From Chloranthus sessilifolius (lineage: Eukaryota > Streptophyta > Magnoliopsida > Chloranthales > Chloranthaceae), in the NCBI GenBank assembly GCA_021018995.1, contig CM037588.1, positions 91,300,765 to 91,364,764 on the forward strand: 64,000 nucleotides of DNA. The letters are read 5' to 3'. Position 1 is the first letter of the stretch; each line of letters begins with the position of its first letter. Under the pieces are notes generated by a model, which saw nothing but the letters and a program-made list of their open reading frames with translations, was not told where the DNA came from and ran no database searches. This document shows positions 9,910-20,826 of the stretch, one piece after another. Both the position numbers and the translations under genes were made by a program.

Positions 9910-11671
9910 ATGAGTCTTCATGAAAGACTTGAGATGCCTGGTATACGAAGGGTGAATTTAGGAGACCCACCATTGTAGAGATATCATAACAACCTCGCAT
10001 ACGAGGAAGAACCGCCTTATAATTTCAGCCCACAACAACCTGAGGTTAATATGGCTGGTGAGCAAGAAAATCCCTTCTCTACCTAATATACCGGTAATAA
10101 TCATAATGGGAGAGATGGTAACATTGGACAAAACCTTACCACTCAATAGATCGTAGAACTCATTATCCAAAGAAGACAAAGAAGAGATGATGACTCCGAA
10201 GAATTGCTTCGAGGGTTGGCCACTGCATACGAAACCATTAGGTCACGACAATTTTCAGAAGAACAAGAGTGACAAGAGAGGCCACCGCCTACCCCGAGCA
10301 CGGTGTCGGGCCGCGCCACACCATTGAGACAACTTGCCCACACATTCTTCAATAATGACTCTCTAGACAAGGTTTGCTCACGGGTCACGAGAAAAGATGA
10401 CACCGTTAAGATCGAAGATTTCCCTAAGATGCTCGATGAGTACATGGCCAAGAGAGAGCACCCCGGTCACTCATTCAGATTCGACAAATTTTGCCGGGAT
10501 GTCTAGTTTAATTTACCAATAGGATTTAAGCCACCAAAATTAACCAAATATAATGGCACGGGAAATCTGAATCATCACTTGGCCCTCTTTTGTAATGATT
10601 GCCAACCCATACGTGATAATCAAGGACTTCTCATTCACTATTTTCAACGCTCATTAGAAGGAGAAGCTTTAGATTGGTTTACGGGACTCCCTCTTTATAA
10701 AATAGAAACCTTCGATGAATTAGTCAGTCAATTCCTATACCAATACAAACACTTGATCCAAGAGACAGTCAGTCTCATTGATCTAATGGCAGCCAAGCAA
10801 GGACCTGATAAAAAATTTACCGACTTCGTCACCAGATAGAGAAAACTCACTACTAGGATTGGCACTTCAATGAAAGAGAAGGATTCAGTGGACATTATCA
10901 TCGATAACACTAGAGAACCGTTAAAGACCACATTTGTCATAAATGATTGTCTTGACTTCACTGCACTCCACTCCTGGGCATCCTGACTAGCGCGACACAT
11001 TAAAGGCAGAGATCTCGCTCTATCCATAGTCACGTCAAAAATAAGCTCTTCTAACAAATCAAAATAAAAAAATAATAAGAAAGTCTCAGGAACTGAGCAA
11101 GTTAACACCATTGTCAATCAAGGACAAAACTCTAGTAACGGAAACTTCCAACAACAAAATTTAAGACAACATCAAAATCAACAACGGTATACCAACCAAA
11201 ACTAAGGTGTTAATCAATAAAGATACGCGAACAAAAACCAAGGCCAAAATTAGAATCAAGGCCAATACCCGAATAGAAATCAATACCCTAACACCTATCA
11301 GAACCAAAACACAACACAAAATCGATCGGCCCATGGGCCGAATTACAATAGTGTGCCCCCACTGTAAAACTTTAACCCAGCCAGAGGCCCCTACCAGCCA
11401 AGGCTAGAACACTATCCCCCTTTACCGGACACGATCCCTAATTTTTTTTATCTCCTTAATACTCAAAATCTCCTTTGATTTCTGCAAGAAAAACCCCGCC
11501 CATGGTCGACAAATTTGGACTATAGTAAATACTGTGCCTTCCATCGATACACGGGACACAACCTGAGGACTGTTGGGTCCTTAGGGACATAATTTATGAC
11601 ATGAATGACCGAAACCAGATCGATTGGGAAGCACTTAGGAACCCTAGCCCTAATAATAACCAACCCTAATA
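9910..11671 (+). pseudogene. gag: Tat B gag (stop-ridden, frame intact)
   Basis: Gag forms the particle and packages element RNA. One frame runs from ATG 9910 to about 11560 without a frame shift. The capsid part (about 10510-10990) carries YNGTGNLNHHLALFCND, SLEGEALDWFTGLPL and FDELVSQFLYQY. The nucleocapsid side is Q/N-rich (11100-11330), then a CHHC finger starts CAFHRYTGH (about 11530); its last Cys (EDCWVL) lies after a one-base frame change. At least twelve TAG/TGA/TAA codons interrupt the frame, many at positions where the repeated QN text predicts Gln. It is not functional. Confidence 0.85.
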
Positions 11672-12420
11672 AAATTTAGGAATCGTTAACAACCCCCTGT
11701 CTAACCACAACCAAGCAACACCGGCTCAGGTCACCACTGTAGATCTCTCTGGTCGACTCCCCTTCCAACCTTCTACCTTAATCACTCGCATTCAACCCTC
11801 TGCTGCTTCTGCCACACCAGTAAGAGCTCCTTCACCTCCACATCCCTCAGCCCTGATCAATCACATCGCCCCGCGGAATCCACCTCCTTATCTAAAATTC
11901 ACTCAGATACGAGTCCATTCCTTTAGGGCTAGGAAACCATTCCTCCGTAGTCACCCATCAGAGCCTCCAACCCCTCCAAATCCCGAACTAACACCATTAC
12001 TGCTCCCTTTGTCCGATTCTGAACTTGAGTATGGAGATCATGTTCTCCAAACTGTGGCACAAATTGCTGCATGGGTAGAAAGTGTCACCCAAAAAACACC
12101 AAGCCAAGAAAATAAAATAACAACCGATGTTCGCTCAACCTAAAAGAAAGTGAACTAGAAGAACATCCTGACCTATGCGAGACGCTGGTCTCTACTTTCA
12201 TAGAGGAGGAAGACTACACACAGTACCTCCAGCCTTAGATCGGCACCATTTAGGTACGCGTTCCAACCTCAAATTTCACCCATTTCACAAATACATTCGC
12301 ATTAAGCCACACTGGGTTCAGTCAACAACCTACTTGTTCGATTCTCAAATCAGAAACCAATTACCCACCTCCGCCTTTCTCTCAAAATAAGGATTTCACG
12401 AACGCACAACTACCAGAGGG
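11672..12420 (+). pseudogene. Tat B gag-protease linker, Pro-rich
   Basis: A frame of about 440 bp (11700-12140) encodes a Pro/Ser-rich low-complexity linker ending in an acidic helix (LSDSELEYGDHVLQTVAQIA). The remainder has frame breaks and no recognisable domain. Such linkers are common between gag and protease in Tat elements. No function is assigned. Confidence 0.45.
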
Positions 12421-13261
12421 GAATGTGAGAGAAAGAGAAGTTAACTTCCCTCCCCCACCTCACATCATCCCTCCACCAATTCCTACACCTCAACCATTCC
12501 AACCACCTGCGCCTAAGGCCCATCGGTCAGGCAAAGAAACAGTGCTCGAGCTAGGACAAGAATACGACCTTCTGTGACATCTCTAAAAGATCTTGGCCTA
12601 AATATCCATACTAGAACTCATCAAAAAATTGCCTGATCATCACCGATTGTTGATAAGGACACTTTAAGGCATGCAAGTGGATGAGGATACGACCCTAGAT
12701 GAGCTTTATCAAATCACCTCGGTCATGGCGCAACCTTTGACACTCACTTTTACAGACATAGACATGCCTAAAGAGTCACTCCGTGAGAGTGCGGCCCTCA
12801 TATATCTTACGGTCATAATTTGAGGATTCTCCATACCACACACACTTATTGACACAGGAGCAGGATTTAACATTTGCCCTCTCACCATGTTAAAAATGCT
12901 CGAATACATAGAGCAGGATGTCAGGCTCTCCGCACTGTCACTCATAGCTTATGATGGCTCGCGTCGTTTTATCAAAGAAACTATCAAGCTACAGGTTCGC
13001 CTCGGACCTGTAACGAAAGACGTTACCTTCCACATTTCTGATTTTGCTAGTACGTACAATCTCATTTTAGGAAGAAAATGGCTGGAGTCAATGAAGGCCG
13101 TCGCATCCACATACCATCAATGTATCAAATTCCCATACGACGACTCCATCGTTCATATACAAGCTGATGCGCCCCTCCAGGAGATGGATATTGATTATGC
13201 GGAGAGCATACCAACCATCCATGATTATGTGTTGAACACAGGTCATATTCAAAAGACTTGA
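12421..13261 (+). pseudogene. pol: Tat B aspartic protease
   Basis: The retropepsin cuts the polyprotein. A Pro-rich lead (12421-12530) is followed by a frame with a few stops. The catalytic motif is LIDTGAGFNICP at about 12845-12880. The family segment YNLILGRKWLESMKA (about 13055) and HQCIKFPYDD follow, typical of the Tat protease C-terminal side. The frame is shared with the next two segments for about 2 kb. Internal stops (about 12576-12826) inactivate it. Confidence 0.8.
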
Positions 13262-13540
13262 ATTCTTGATGAGACAACCGTTGAGGAAGTCCGTCCCCCT
13301 ACCCCTCCTAGTTTGCCCCCAACATGTCAATAAAAAATAATGAGAAGAGAGGTTGGCCCAGACCTCACCAAACTCTATGCCATCAACCCTATTGTGATAA
13401 AAGGGTGGGACCTTATGTACCAGCTTGGATACATCCCCCACACCAGACTCGGAAAAAATAAGCAAGGTTGTGTAGGACCCGTTGTCCCAATGCAAATATG
13501 TAAGAACATAGGGTTAGGATACCAATTGAACGACCTGTAA
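13262..13540 (+). pseudogene. Tat B G-patch-like segment after protease
   Basis: In frame with the protease, residues encoded at about 13405-13490 read GWDLMYQLGY, then TRLGKNKQGCVGP. This matches the G-patch pattern (aromatic-Gly spacing, GLGKN, Q-G). G-patches bind RNA or activate helicases, and a G-patch follows the protease in betaretroviruses. A second GLGY lies at about 13513. Stops flank it at about 13259, 13331 and 13538. Recognition rests on motif only. Confidence 0.5.
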
Positions 13541-14580
13541 GCCGACTTGTCCCCTACCTCACCAAAATGGTCTCTATATGACCACTTCACATGTGGGATC
13601 AATGAGAAAGCAGATGTGCCAAAGCATAAGGAAGTGTCCTTCACTAGATCCCAAGAGGTGGAAATTGAGCAAATGACTAAAGCGTTCAACGATTTAACTA
13701 ATCTAAACGACGATATTGATAAACCTCTTGAAGGAGTCAAGCCTATGTTTGACACTAAGGAATTTATAGAAGAGAGGAGAGAAGAATCTCCAGAACCCGA
13801 CCCCCGAGTAGAAGATTGGGAGTCTACTAACGACAAAGATTTTCACATGACAGCCTTGCAAGATAGTGAAGAGCGCTTACACTTAACATGGGAAGAGGAT
13901 AACACTCCACAAGGAAATACTAACTCGTATAGCATTCGCCTCAGCCTTGGCCTTGAGGGATGGGAATGCCCTTAGGACTCCCCTTGTGTCGCTTACCCAT
14001 ACCAACCCCGTTGTATGGCATGCACCAACATATTAGAGCATTTCGCTAGTTAGACCCGACACTCTACAATAGAAGAATCGAATCACTCCAACCTTGTGAC
14101 CACCGACACAAGAAATGACCTACTAGCTCGGCCACTGATGTAAGAAACATAAAATCCCGACGGTCATCTAGTTGACCTAGGGGGAAACACTCGCGTCACC
14201 CTCGTAGACTTTGAAGAGGAACTTGAACCAGACACTTCTACGTCCCCAGATTCGCCACAACTTCAAATATTTTAGAAATCTCTCGAGGAAGAATGGCAGC
14301 CTCTCCTGAGTGACGATGATGACTACTAGATAGACCTCCTGTCTCTTGAGTTAACAGAGCGAGCCAATTTAGGACTTCAAGCACTATAAGACCAAGAAGA
14401 TGAATTCGATACTGTCTTTGACTCTAACCCAGAAGGATGGGAATGTCCTTGGGAATCCCACTGCATCCTTCACCATTATCAACCTTGCTGTCAAGCATGC
14501 GCGCTCATCCTAATGTATTATGAAGATCAAGGAAAAGAACTTGCTACCCCTGTGGGAAGAATAATATTGTTACAACCAAG
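13541..14580 (+). pseudogene. Tat B protease-RT linker with duplicated Cys-rich motif
   Basis: An acidic linker of unknown function, in frame with the protease. It holds two copies of one motif 477 bp (159 codons) apart in the same frame. Copy 1 (13958-14040) reads GWECP-stop-DSPC, then YQPRCMAC. Copy 2 (14435-14520) reads GWECPWESHC, then YQPCCQAC. The shared pattern is WECP, Cys, YQP-x-C-x-A-C followed by IL. Acidic stretches with an ER-L core precede both, so the duplication may be longer. The stop in copy 1 (TAG 13973-13975) is TGG in copy 2. Four well-placed Cys suggest metal binding, which is inference. Confidence 0.55.
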
Positions 14581-15061
14581 AGGACGATAGTTCAATTGAC
14601 TACGATCTTTAGAGCTTCTTTGAAGCAGAGGCGATCAATGTGGCAAAAGAAATCCAAACATTAGTGCCACTGTTACCAGCTTCACTCATTTAAAAGATCT
14701 CATCAGGTGAGGACTCAAAAAAAAAATGCCAAATTCACAACAAGTCTGCATTTCTTGAAGAATCGCCCAAACGGCTCCAACAGTTGTCTCACTCCCTCAA
14801 CTAGAGGAAGCAATTCTCTCGGCACCCCTTGAGGCGACCGACCCTGTACCATATTTATTATCAAAAATAAAAAAAATAAAAAAAATAGAAAACCCTAAAA
14901 ATTCATAAATACAAAATTAAAAAAAAATCAGAAAACCCCAGAAAAGAAAGGGGACTCTTTATCTGAACCAAATTTGTGGCCAACAAGGAGACTTTTCTCC
15001 TAAGTTTTCTATCCCATTCCCCGCACAAGGACGTAAAGCATCCCGGCTAAATAATAAGCCA
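14581..15061 (+). other. Stop-dense, A-rich interval before Tat B RT
   Basis: No coding frame was recognised. A-runs with few G or C lie at 14865-14950, then a C/T-rich stretch and a CCGCACAAG-type sequence near 15020 precede the RT frame. It could be the relic of an Ogre-like intron between protease and RT. Splice sites are not convincing by eye. Confidence 0.4.
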
Positions 15062-15582
15062 GTGATCATTCCAAACGAGATACTTTGTGACTTTGAGAGA
15101 AGAATCAGTAGTCTTAACCTTCACCTTATCAAAGATCTCTCAGTCATAGACTGTGCTGATGAAGGGTTACCTTTTATAAATTTAGATCCCCAGTGTAGCA
15201 ATTTCACAGTATATGAACTTACTGAGGTTGAAGAAAGAGTACCAGTTGTCGAGGAGGCACTAGACTTCTAACAAGTTATCAAGCATTTCGATGAGCAAAC
15301 CCAAGCTGCAGCAAAACCCATGGAAGAACTTAACTTTAGCACTAAAGAGAAATCTAAGAAGCTACTGATTAGCTCAATGCTCAATTCTAAGGAATGCCAA
15401 CAAATTGTACAAGTCTTGCAAGAACACCTCGATTCCTTTGCATGGTCCTACGAGGACATGCCCGGTTTAGACCCAATTTTAGTAGAATATCGCCTTGTCT
15501 TAGAACCCGATGCAAAGCCTGTTAAGTAGAAACTCCGCAGGATGCACCCACAAACCGCCCTCTAAGTTAAAGAGGAAGTCGA
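15062..15582 (+). pseudogene. pol: Tat B pol: RT N-terminal part, cut by Athila insertion
   Basis: The frame opens about 15062 and includes ELTEVEERVP, then AWSYEDMPGLDP and a stretch matching element A at 600-660. Stops lie at about 15269, 15527 (TAG where A has CAG) and 15562. It ends in VKEEVD at 15582, where the Athila LTR begins. The other half of the domain is at 29483. Confidence 0.85.
15578..15582 (+). repeat. Target site duplication GTCGA, left copy
   Basis: GTCGA directly precedes the TGTTGAG start of the Athila 5' LTR and is repeated exactly at 29483-29487 after the 3' LTR. Five bases is the normal duplication for Ty3/gypsy integrases. Confidence 0.95.
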
Positions 15583-17447
15583 TGTTGAGAACTGGAAAAT
15601 ACCATTTTTCACCCTTTAATCTGGGCCTTGATAGACCCTTGAGAGAACTAAATAAGTGTTTTAAGTGTTTGTTTTACAGCTAACAATAAAGGCAGGCTTA
15701 ACCTTGAAAGTAGCTCAAAAGTGCCAAAAAGATGACAATCCATGTCAATCCAAAGGAAGAAAGAGAAGAAACAACCTCACTAGCTGTTGAAAGGTCTGAA
15801 TTAAAGAGGTAAAGACCTGGTCTCAACCCAGAAAAGAAGTATGGAGCAATTCGAACAGAAAAATGCACTACAGAGTACTTTTCGCAAAGAACCTGAACTG
15901 TTCGCAAAGAACCTGAAACTCTGCGAAAAGAACAAAAACTCCAGGCTTAGCTTTCGAAGAGCATCTGAACTCTTCAAAGAGATGATTTACCTTTTCGAAA
16001 AGAAGAAAACTCAATTCGAACAGAACCAGAACCTTGCGAAAAGAGCTTCAGGAGTTACAACACCTTGCGAAAAGCCCCCTAAGCTTTGCGAAAAGGTATT
16101 CTGGAGGTTCCCAGCTTTTGCAAGGACAATTCAGTAATCTGTTTCACGCGACCCAATGCATCTAAAAACCTAGGGACATTCTAGAAGATTCTAAGCATGA
16201 AGCGAAGGCATATTCCACCCCACGTGAGCACCTAGAGATGAAATAACTTGGCGGGAACTTCTAGAAACTCTAACAGACTTTCAAAATGCATAATAGAATC
16301 AATGCCTTTTTCACCTGATTGGCTGAACCAGATCAAGGAATTCTGATTGGCCAGAACAGATCTAGATGCCCGTGCTTGACTACCATTGGTCAATACAAAT
16401 CTGAGCACTTCTGATTGGTTGATACACATCTGAGCTGGACTTAGGGAAAACTATAAATAGACGAACCATTTGCCCAATTTGGGCATCCAGATTTTGAGTT
16501 TCATTCCTATTCCCCCATTTCCAAACTAGATAGTTTGTCTGAAATCCCTGTAATAGCTTCACTTTTACTTGCAATAGAGAGCTGTGAGATATTTCTGTAA
16601 TTCAAAAGAGAGTTGTATTCAAGACTACAAATCGAGATTAAGTCAGGTGCTCAGAATTGTAATGGTGGATTTGAAAAGGTTGCTGTAAACCGTACATTCT
16701 CAATTGGACTCATGTTAAGAGTTCCCTCTAATCTCCTTATTGCATTAGACTCCTTTAGATTTACTGTTTTTCATGCAATTTCCCTTGATTCATTAATCTT
16801 GTGAGAATTAGTGTTGGTAACCTAATCTCTCACGGCATTTGTAGTGATGCTTCTTATTCTAAACTAAGGCTTTGGATTAAAGACTATTGGATGGTTTGTG
16901 GCCATTAAAGTGGACAGACCATAGCCATAATCTTAAACCTAATCCTTAAATTAGATTTATTTCTCTTACATCTGCGCTTGTAGCCAGATGAAGATTGGAT
17001 CATCTCTCAGTTGAGCTGCAGTCATTCTCATTAGATTTCAAGGACCAAATCAAAGTTAGATATTACTTCTCCATTTTTTATAAGTTTACCTCAAACGTTC
17101 CCCCAACTCGGATCTGGATCATTTAGTTTAACTTTTACTTTTATCATTTAGTTAATGTGACAAATTCAACCTCCCATCTTATGTGCTTTCTAGATAGGAT
17201 AAGAGGCCAGATCTGGTAGGTCAGATCTGGAGGTTTATCTTGCATTTTAGACAAATTCTCTGTGGACGATCTTTCACTCACTTACATTTAAAACTTGCTA
17301 CAATTGGCCCTGATCTTGCAGGCTAATTCACTTCTACCTTTGCTGATATTTCTTTACTCTTTTTAATATTCTAGATTCAGTCTAATTTAGCAGTTGCAAA
17401 CCTATTTTCAAACACACATAAATCAAGCACACTAAGAAGTAACAACA
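15583..17447 (+). repeat. Athila B 5' LTR
   Basis: It starts TGTTGAGAACTGG and ends GAAGTAACAACA. U3 has an array of words TTCGCAAAG, TGCGAAAAG and TTCGAAAAG (15890-16100). A TATA box lies at 16452, and a CAGATCTGG pair near 17212-17232. Relative to the 3' LTR it carries about 21 extra bases in the word array (15895-15925, two adjacent copies of TTCGCAAAGAACCTGAA). Confidence 0.95.
16452..16460 (+). promoter_or_regulatory. Athila B LTR TATA box
   Basis: TATAAATAG in the 5' LTR. The same box is at 28484 in the 3' LTR, and a close form is at 52527 in Athila D. Conservation among copies supports a core promoter. Confidence 0.65.
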
Positions 17448-17451
17448 AGTT

Positions 17452-17527
17452 TTTGGCGCCGTTGCCGGGGAATTTGTTCTAAAATAGGTACCTATTTTAG
17501 AACAAATTCCCCGGCAGTGGCGCCAAA
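17452..17527. repeat. 76-bp fold-back palindrome covering the PBS
   Basis: Arms of 38 bp (17452-17489 and 17490-17527) are inverted copies with two mismatches and no spacer, centred on GGTACC (17487-17492). The right arm carries a reversed PBS. Athila D has only the left arm, followed by leader and the gag N-terminus. In B those roughly 350 bp are gone and the right arm joins gag at the ATG at 17527. This looks like a deletion-inversion made by template switching. Confidence 0.85.
17454..17471 (+). other. Primer binding site, tRNA-Asp type
   Basis: TGGCGCCGTTGCCGGGGA starts six bases after the LTR end. It is the complement of the 3' end of plant tRNA-Asp(GUC) and is the usual Athila primer binding site. 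Athila D has the identical site at 53498-53515. Confidence 0.9.
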
Positions 17528-19190
17528 TGCTTCCTTCCTTCCATGGGTTGAGTAAGGAAGATCCATACAAACATGTGGATGAATTCTTGGCTCTTTGCAC
17601 CACATTCAACATAGCTGAACTTGGTCCAGAAGCAACCAAGCTTAGGCTCTTTCCTTTTTTATTAAAGGATAAAGCTAGAGCATGGTTATCTATGTTAGCA
17701 CCAAATAGTATCACTTCTTGGAATGATTTGCAGTGTCAGTTTTTAGCCAAATATTTCCCAATGTCTAAAACAAGTCAATTGAGACAAAGTATCATTTCTT
17801 TCTCACAAAACTCAACTGAAACTTTCCATGAAGCATGGGAACGATTTAAGGAACTTTTAAGGCTGTGTCCTCATCATCAAATTCCCAGATGGCAGCTGGT
17901 TCAAAGCTTCTATCAAGGAATTGATCAAAAAGGCAAAAATATGGTGGATGCTTCCTGTGGAGGCACTTACTTGCAAAAAACAGTTGAGGAGGTTTGGGAC
18001 TTATTTGAAGTAATTGGTGAAAACTCAACTCAACAGGAATCTCTGTCAAGAGATATTAAAAATCCTGCTAGGTTGAGTAATCAGTAACCCACCAAAGGGA
18101 AGATTTATGAGGTGAATGAGTTGGAAAGAAAGATGGACAATTTAACCACAAAGTTTGATAGATTGATGGACTCACTTAAAAATCCTAATGTTGCAAGAGT
18201 AGAGGAGGCATGTCTGATATGCCAGTCCCCTACTCATTCAATTGACCAATGTCCTGCTGCACCACAGTTCCCAGATTTAATGGTGGAACAAGCTCATGCT
18301 CAATCATTTGGATAGATGCAATCAAATGAATATCCATGGAGAGGACACCCCAATTTGAGGTGGAACCAAGGGAATTATCAATCACAACAGCAGCAACAAC
18401 CAAAGAACCAAATGCCTTTCAAACCTGCACAGCCTTATCAGCAGAATTTTTATGCCAAATTTTTTTTTCAGCAGCCCATTCCACAACAACACATGCAAGC
18501 ACTTTGATTCAAACCCCTTCCAGGTCCCCTTCTTTTGAAGATCAAGTCCTAAATTCACTCCAGAATTTAGGATCTTTAACTCAGACTGTGAATTTTCACA
18601 GCCAGAGCATAAAGAAGATTGAAGAAACATTGGGACAACTTTCAAATACTTTGGCCAAAAGAGAGGAAGGAAAGTTACCCAGCCAACCTTTGAACAATCC
18701 CAAAGGGCAGTTCATGGTTGGAGAAGCTTCTAATTCACATGAAGAAGTAAAAACTGTCACCACTTTGAGAAGTGGAAGAATTATAAATAACAAAGTGGGT
18801 ACTGAAGAAGAAAAAAATGAGAAAAATGATAAAGATATAAAGAAGAGCATAGATAATGATTGCGAAGAGGGTGCTGATGGACCTCAGAAAAATCAAACAA
18901 ATGAAAAACAAAAAATCAAAAAAGTTTTTGAAAATGCTTCCAAATCTGTAGATGAAGGACTAGTTCCTCATTTACCATTTCCTCATGCAATGAAACCTGT
19001 ATCTCCTTTTGATAAAGGGAACACAAAAATAGATGAAATGATGGAGACTTTCAAGCAAGTCAAGATAAATCTACCTTTGCTTGAGGCAATCAAACAAATT
19101 CCGATATGCAAAATTTTGAAAGATGTTTGCACTCACAAAAGATCTAGGATACAGCTTATCCAAGAAGGTCTTTGCTATGGAAAGAATTAA
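17527..19190 (+). pseudogene. gag: Athila B gag, N-terminus missing
   Basis: The first frame (17527-18087) has the capsid region: KLRLFPFLLKDKARAWLSML, FLAKYFPMSKTS and a helical tail. A stop at 18085 is followed by further gag in the same general region, including a CCHC zinc knuckle CLICQSPTHSIDQC at about 18211. A frame change near 18310-18510 passes a Q-rich stretch. The frame at 18510-19190 has TLAKREEGKLPSQP and a K/E-rich tail. Compared with Athila D, about 100 N-terminal codons are absent, replaced by the palindrome. Confidence 0.88.
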
Positions 19191-19941
19191 CTGTGTGTTA
19201 TCCATTGCCACACCTCCTAAACTTCAAGATCCCGAATCCCCACAACAATCCATTGCATTATTGGGGAACATACCATTGAAAAGGCTTTATTAGATTTGGG
19301 TGCTAGTGTCAACCTACTTCCATATTCGCATATATGAGAAACTAGGTTTGGGAGAATTAAAACCCACTCATGTGGTGTTACAACTAAGCGACAGATCGAA
19401 AGGAAGCCATTGGGATGATTGAAGATGTATTGGTGGGAGTAGATAAATTTTTCTATCTCCCTGATTTTCTAGTTTTGGACATGGAACCTACCAAAAGCAA
19501 ACCTTCCATCCCTGTCATTTGGGAAGACCATTCACAGTCTGACAAATGCTTGCATTCAATGCAGTCCAGTATTATGGAAGTCTCTTTTGGAAACATGAAG
19601 GTAAAATTAAATATTTATAAAGGATCCACCTGACCTCAATTCAGCTCTGAAGAATGTTTTCATGTTGATCTATTGGATGAACTGGTAGAAGGAACTTTAC
19701 AACAGTTTCTGCAGTGTGAAGATTTCACCACAGATGTCAAAAATGCTTAGGGAAATTCTGAGGAAGAAACAGTTTGTATCTCAAATTCTGAGGAAATAAA
19801 TGTTGTGCAAGGAACTCATAATCAATCAGCAAGTTTCTCTTCTTGGAAACCTGCTACTCTCCCCCTTCCACAAACAACTAAGGTACCTTTGTTACCTTCT
19901 TTTCTCGACCCACGATTTAGAACTAAGCGGTTGCGGAAAAT
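19191..19941 (+). pseudogene. pol: Athila B protease region, frame-broken
   Basis: It aligns with the Athila protease region: LSIATPPK, a run around ALLDLGAS that is split by a one-base frame change near 19290, YEKLGLGELKPTHVVL (19335) and EDVLVGVDKFFYLPDFLVLDMEP (19420-19490). The catalytic DLGAS is recognisable only across frames. It is not functional as read. Confidence 0.7.
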
Positions 19942-20826
19942 TTGAAATATGTGTTTTTAGGAAATCATAAATCATTGCCTGCAATTATTTCTTCCTCCCT
20001 CACAAAGGAACAAGAAGAAGAGCTGTTGATAGTTTTGAAAGAACATAGAAGGGCAATTGGCTGGACTATTGCTGATTTGGGAGGAATCAGTCCAGCTGTT
20101 TGCATGCACAAAATCCATTTGGAAGAAGATGCAAAGCCTTCTAGGGAAATGCAAAGGAGGCTGAACCCTCATATGCAAGAAGTGGTCATGAAAGAGGTTG
20201 TTAAGTTGTTGGATGCAGGGGTCATTTACCCCATTTCAGATTTAACTTGGGAGGCACCTACACAGGTGGTACCTAAGAAACCTGGGATCACTGTTGTAAC
20301 CTCAGAGTCTGGTGAGCTTATGTCAACCAGACAAACAACTAGGTGGAGAGTCTGTATTGATTACAGAAAATTAAATGCAATGACCAGAAAAGACCATTTC
20401 CCCCTCCCATTCATTGATCAGATTTTAGATAAGCTAGCAGGAAAAGCTTATTACTGTTTTCTTGATGGTTACTCTGGTTACAACCAGATTCCTGTGTACC
20501 CACAAGATCAGGAAAAGACCACATTCACTTGCCCTTTTGGCACTTTTGCCTATAGGAGAATGCCTTTTGATCTTTGTAATGCTCCTGCTACCTTTCAAAG
20601 ATGCATGTATTCCATTTTCTCTGATATGATTGACCAATTTATGGAGATTTTTATGGATGATTTTTCAATCTACGGAGACAGTTTTTCCCAGTGTTTACAT
20701 CATCTCAAATTGGTATTACAGAGATGTGAAGAAACCAATCTAGTTTTGAGCTGGGAAAGAGCCATTTCATGGTCACCCAAGGCATTGTCCTTGGCCATGT
20801 TGTTTCCCACAAGGGCATTGAGGTGA
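19942..20826 (+). pseudogene. pol: Athila B reverse transcriptase
   Basis: A 294-residue open segment with SLTKEQEEELL, the WRVCIDYRKLNAMTRKDHFP block, LDGYSGYNQIPV, FGTFAYRRMPF, NAPATFQRCM and the catalytic FMDD (20650-20661). Motifs are intact up to there. The frame then breaks (about 20760) in the stretch that should read into the LGH-type RT end. It is part of a single polyprotein, so no start codon is expected. Confidence 0.9.

Noticed and set aside
17454-17471. tRNA gene fragment
   Set aside because: Only 18 bases complementary to a tRNA end right after an LTR: a primer binding site, not a tRNA gene.
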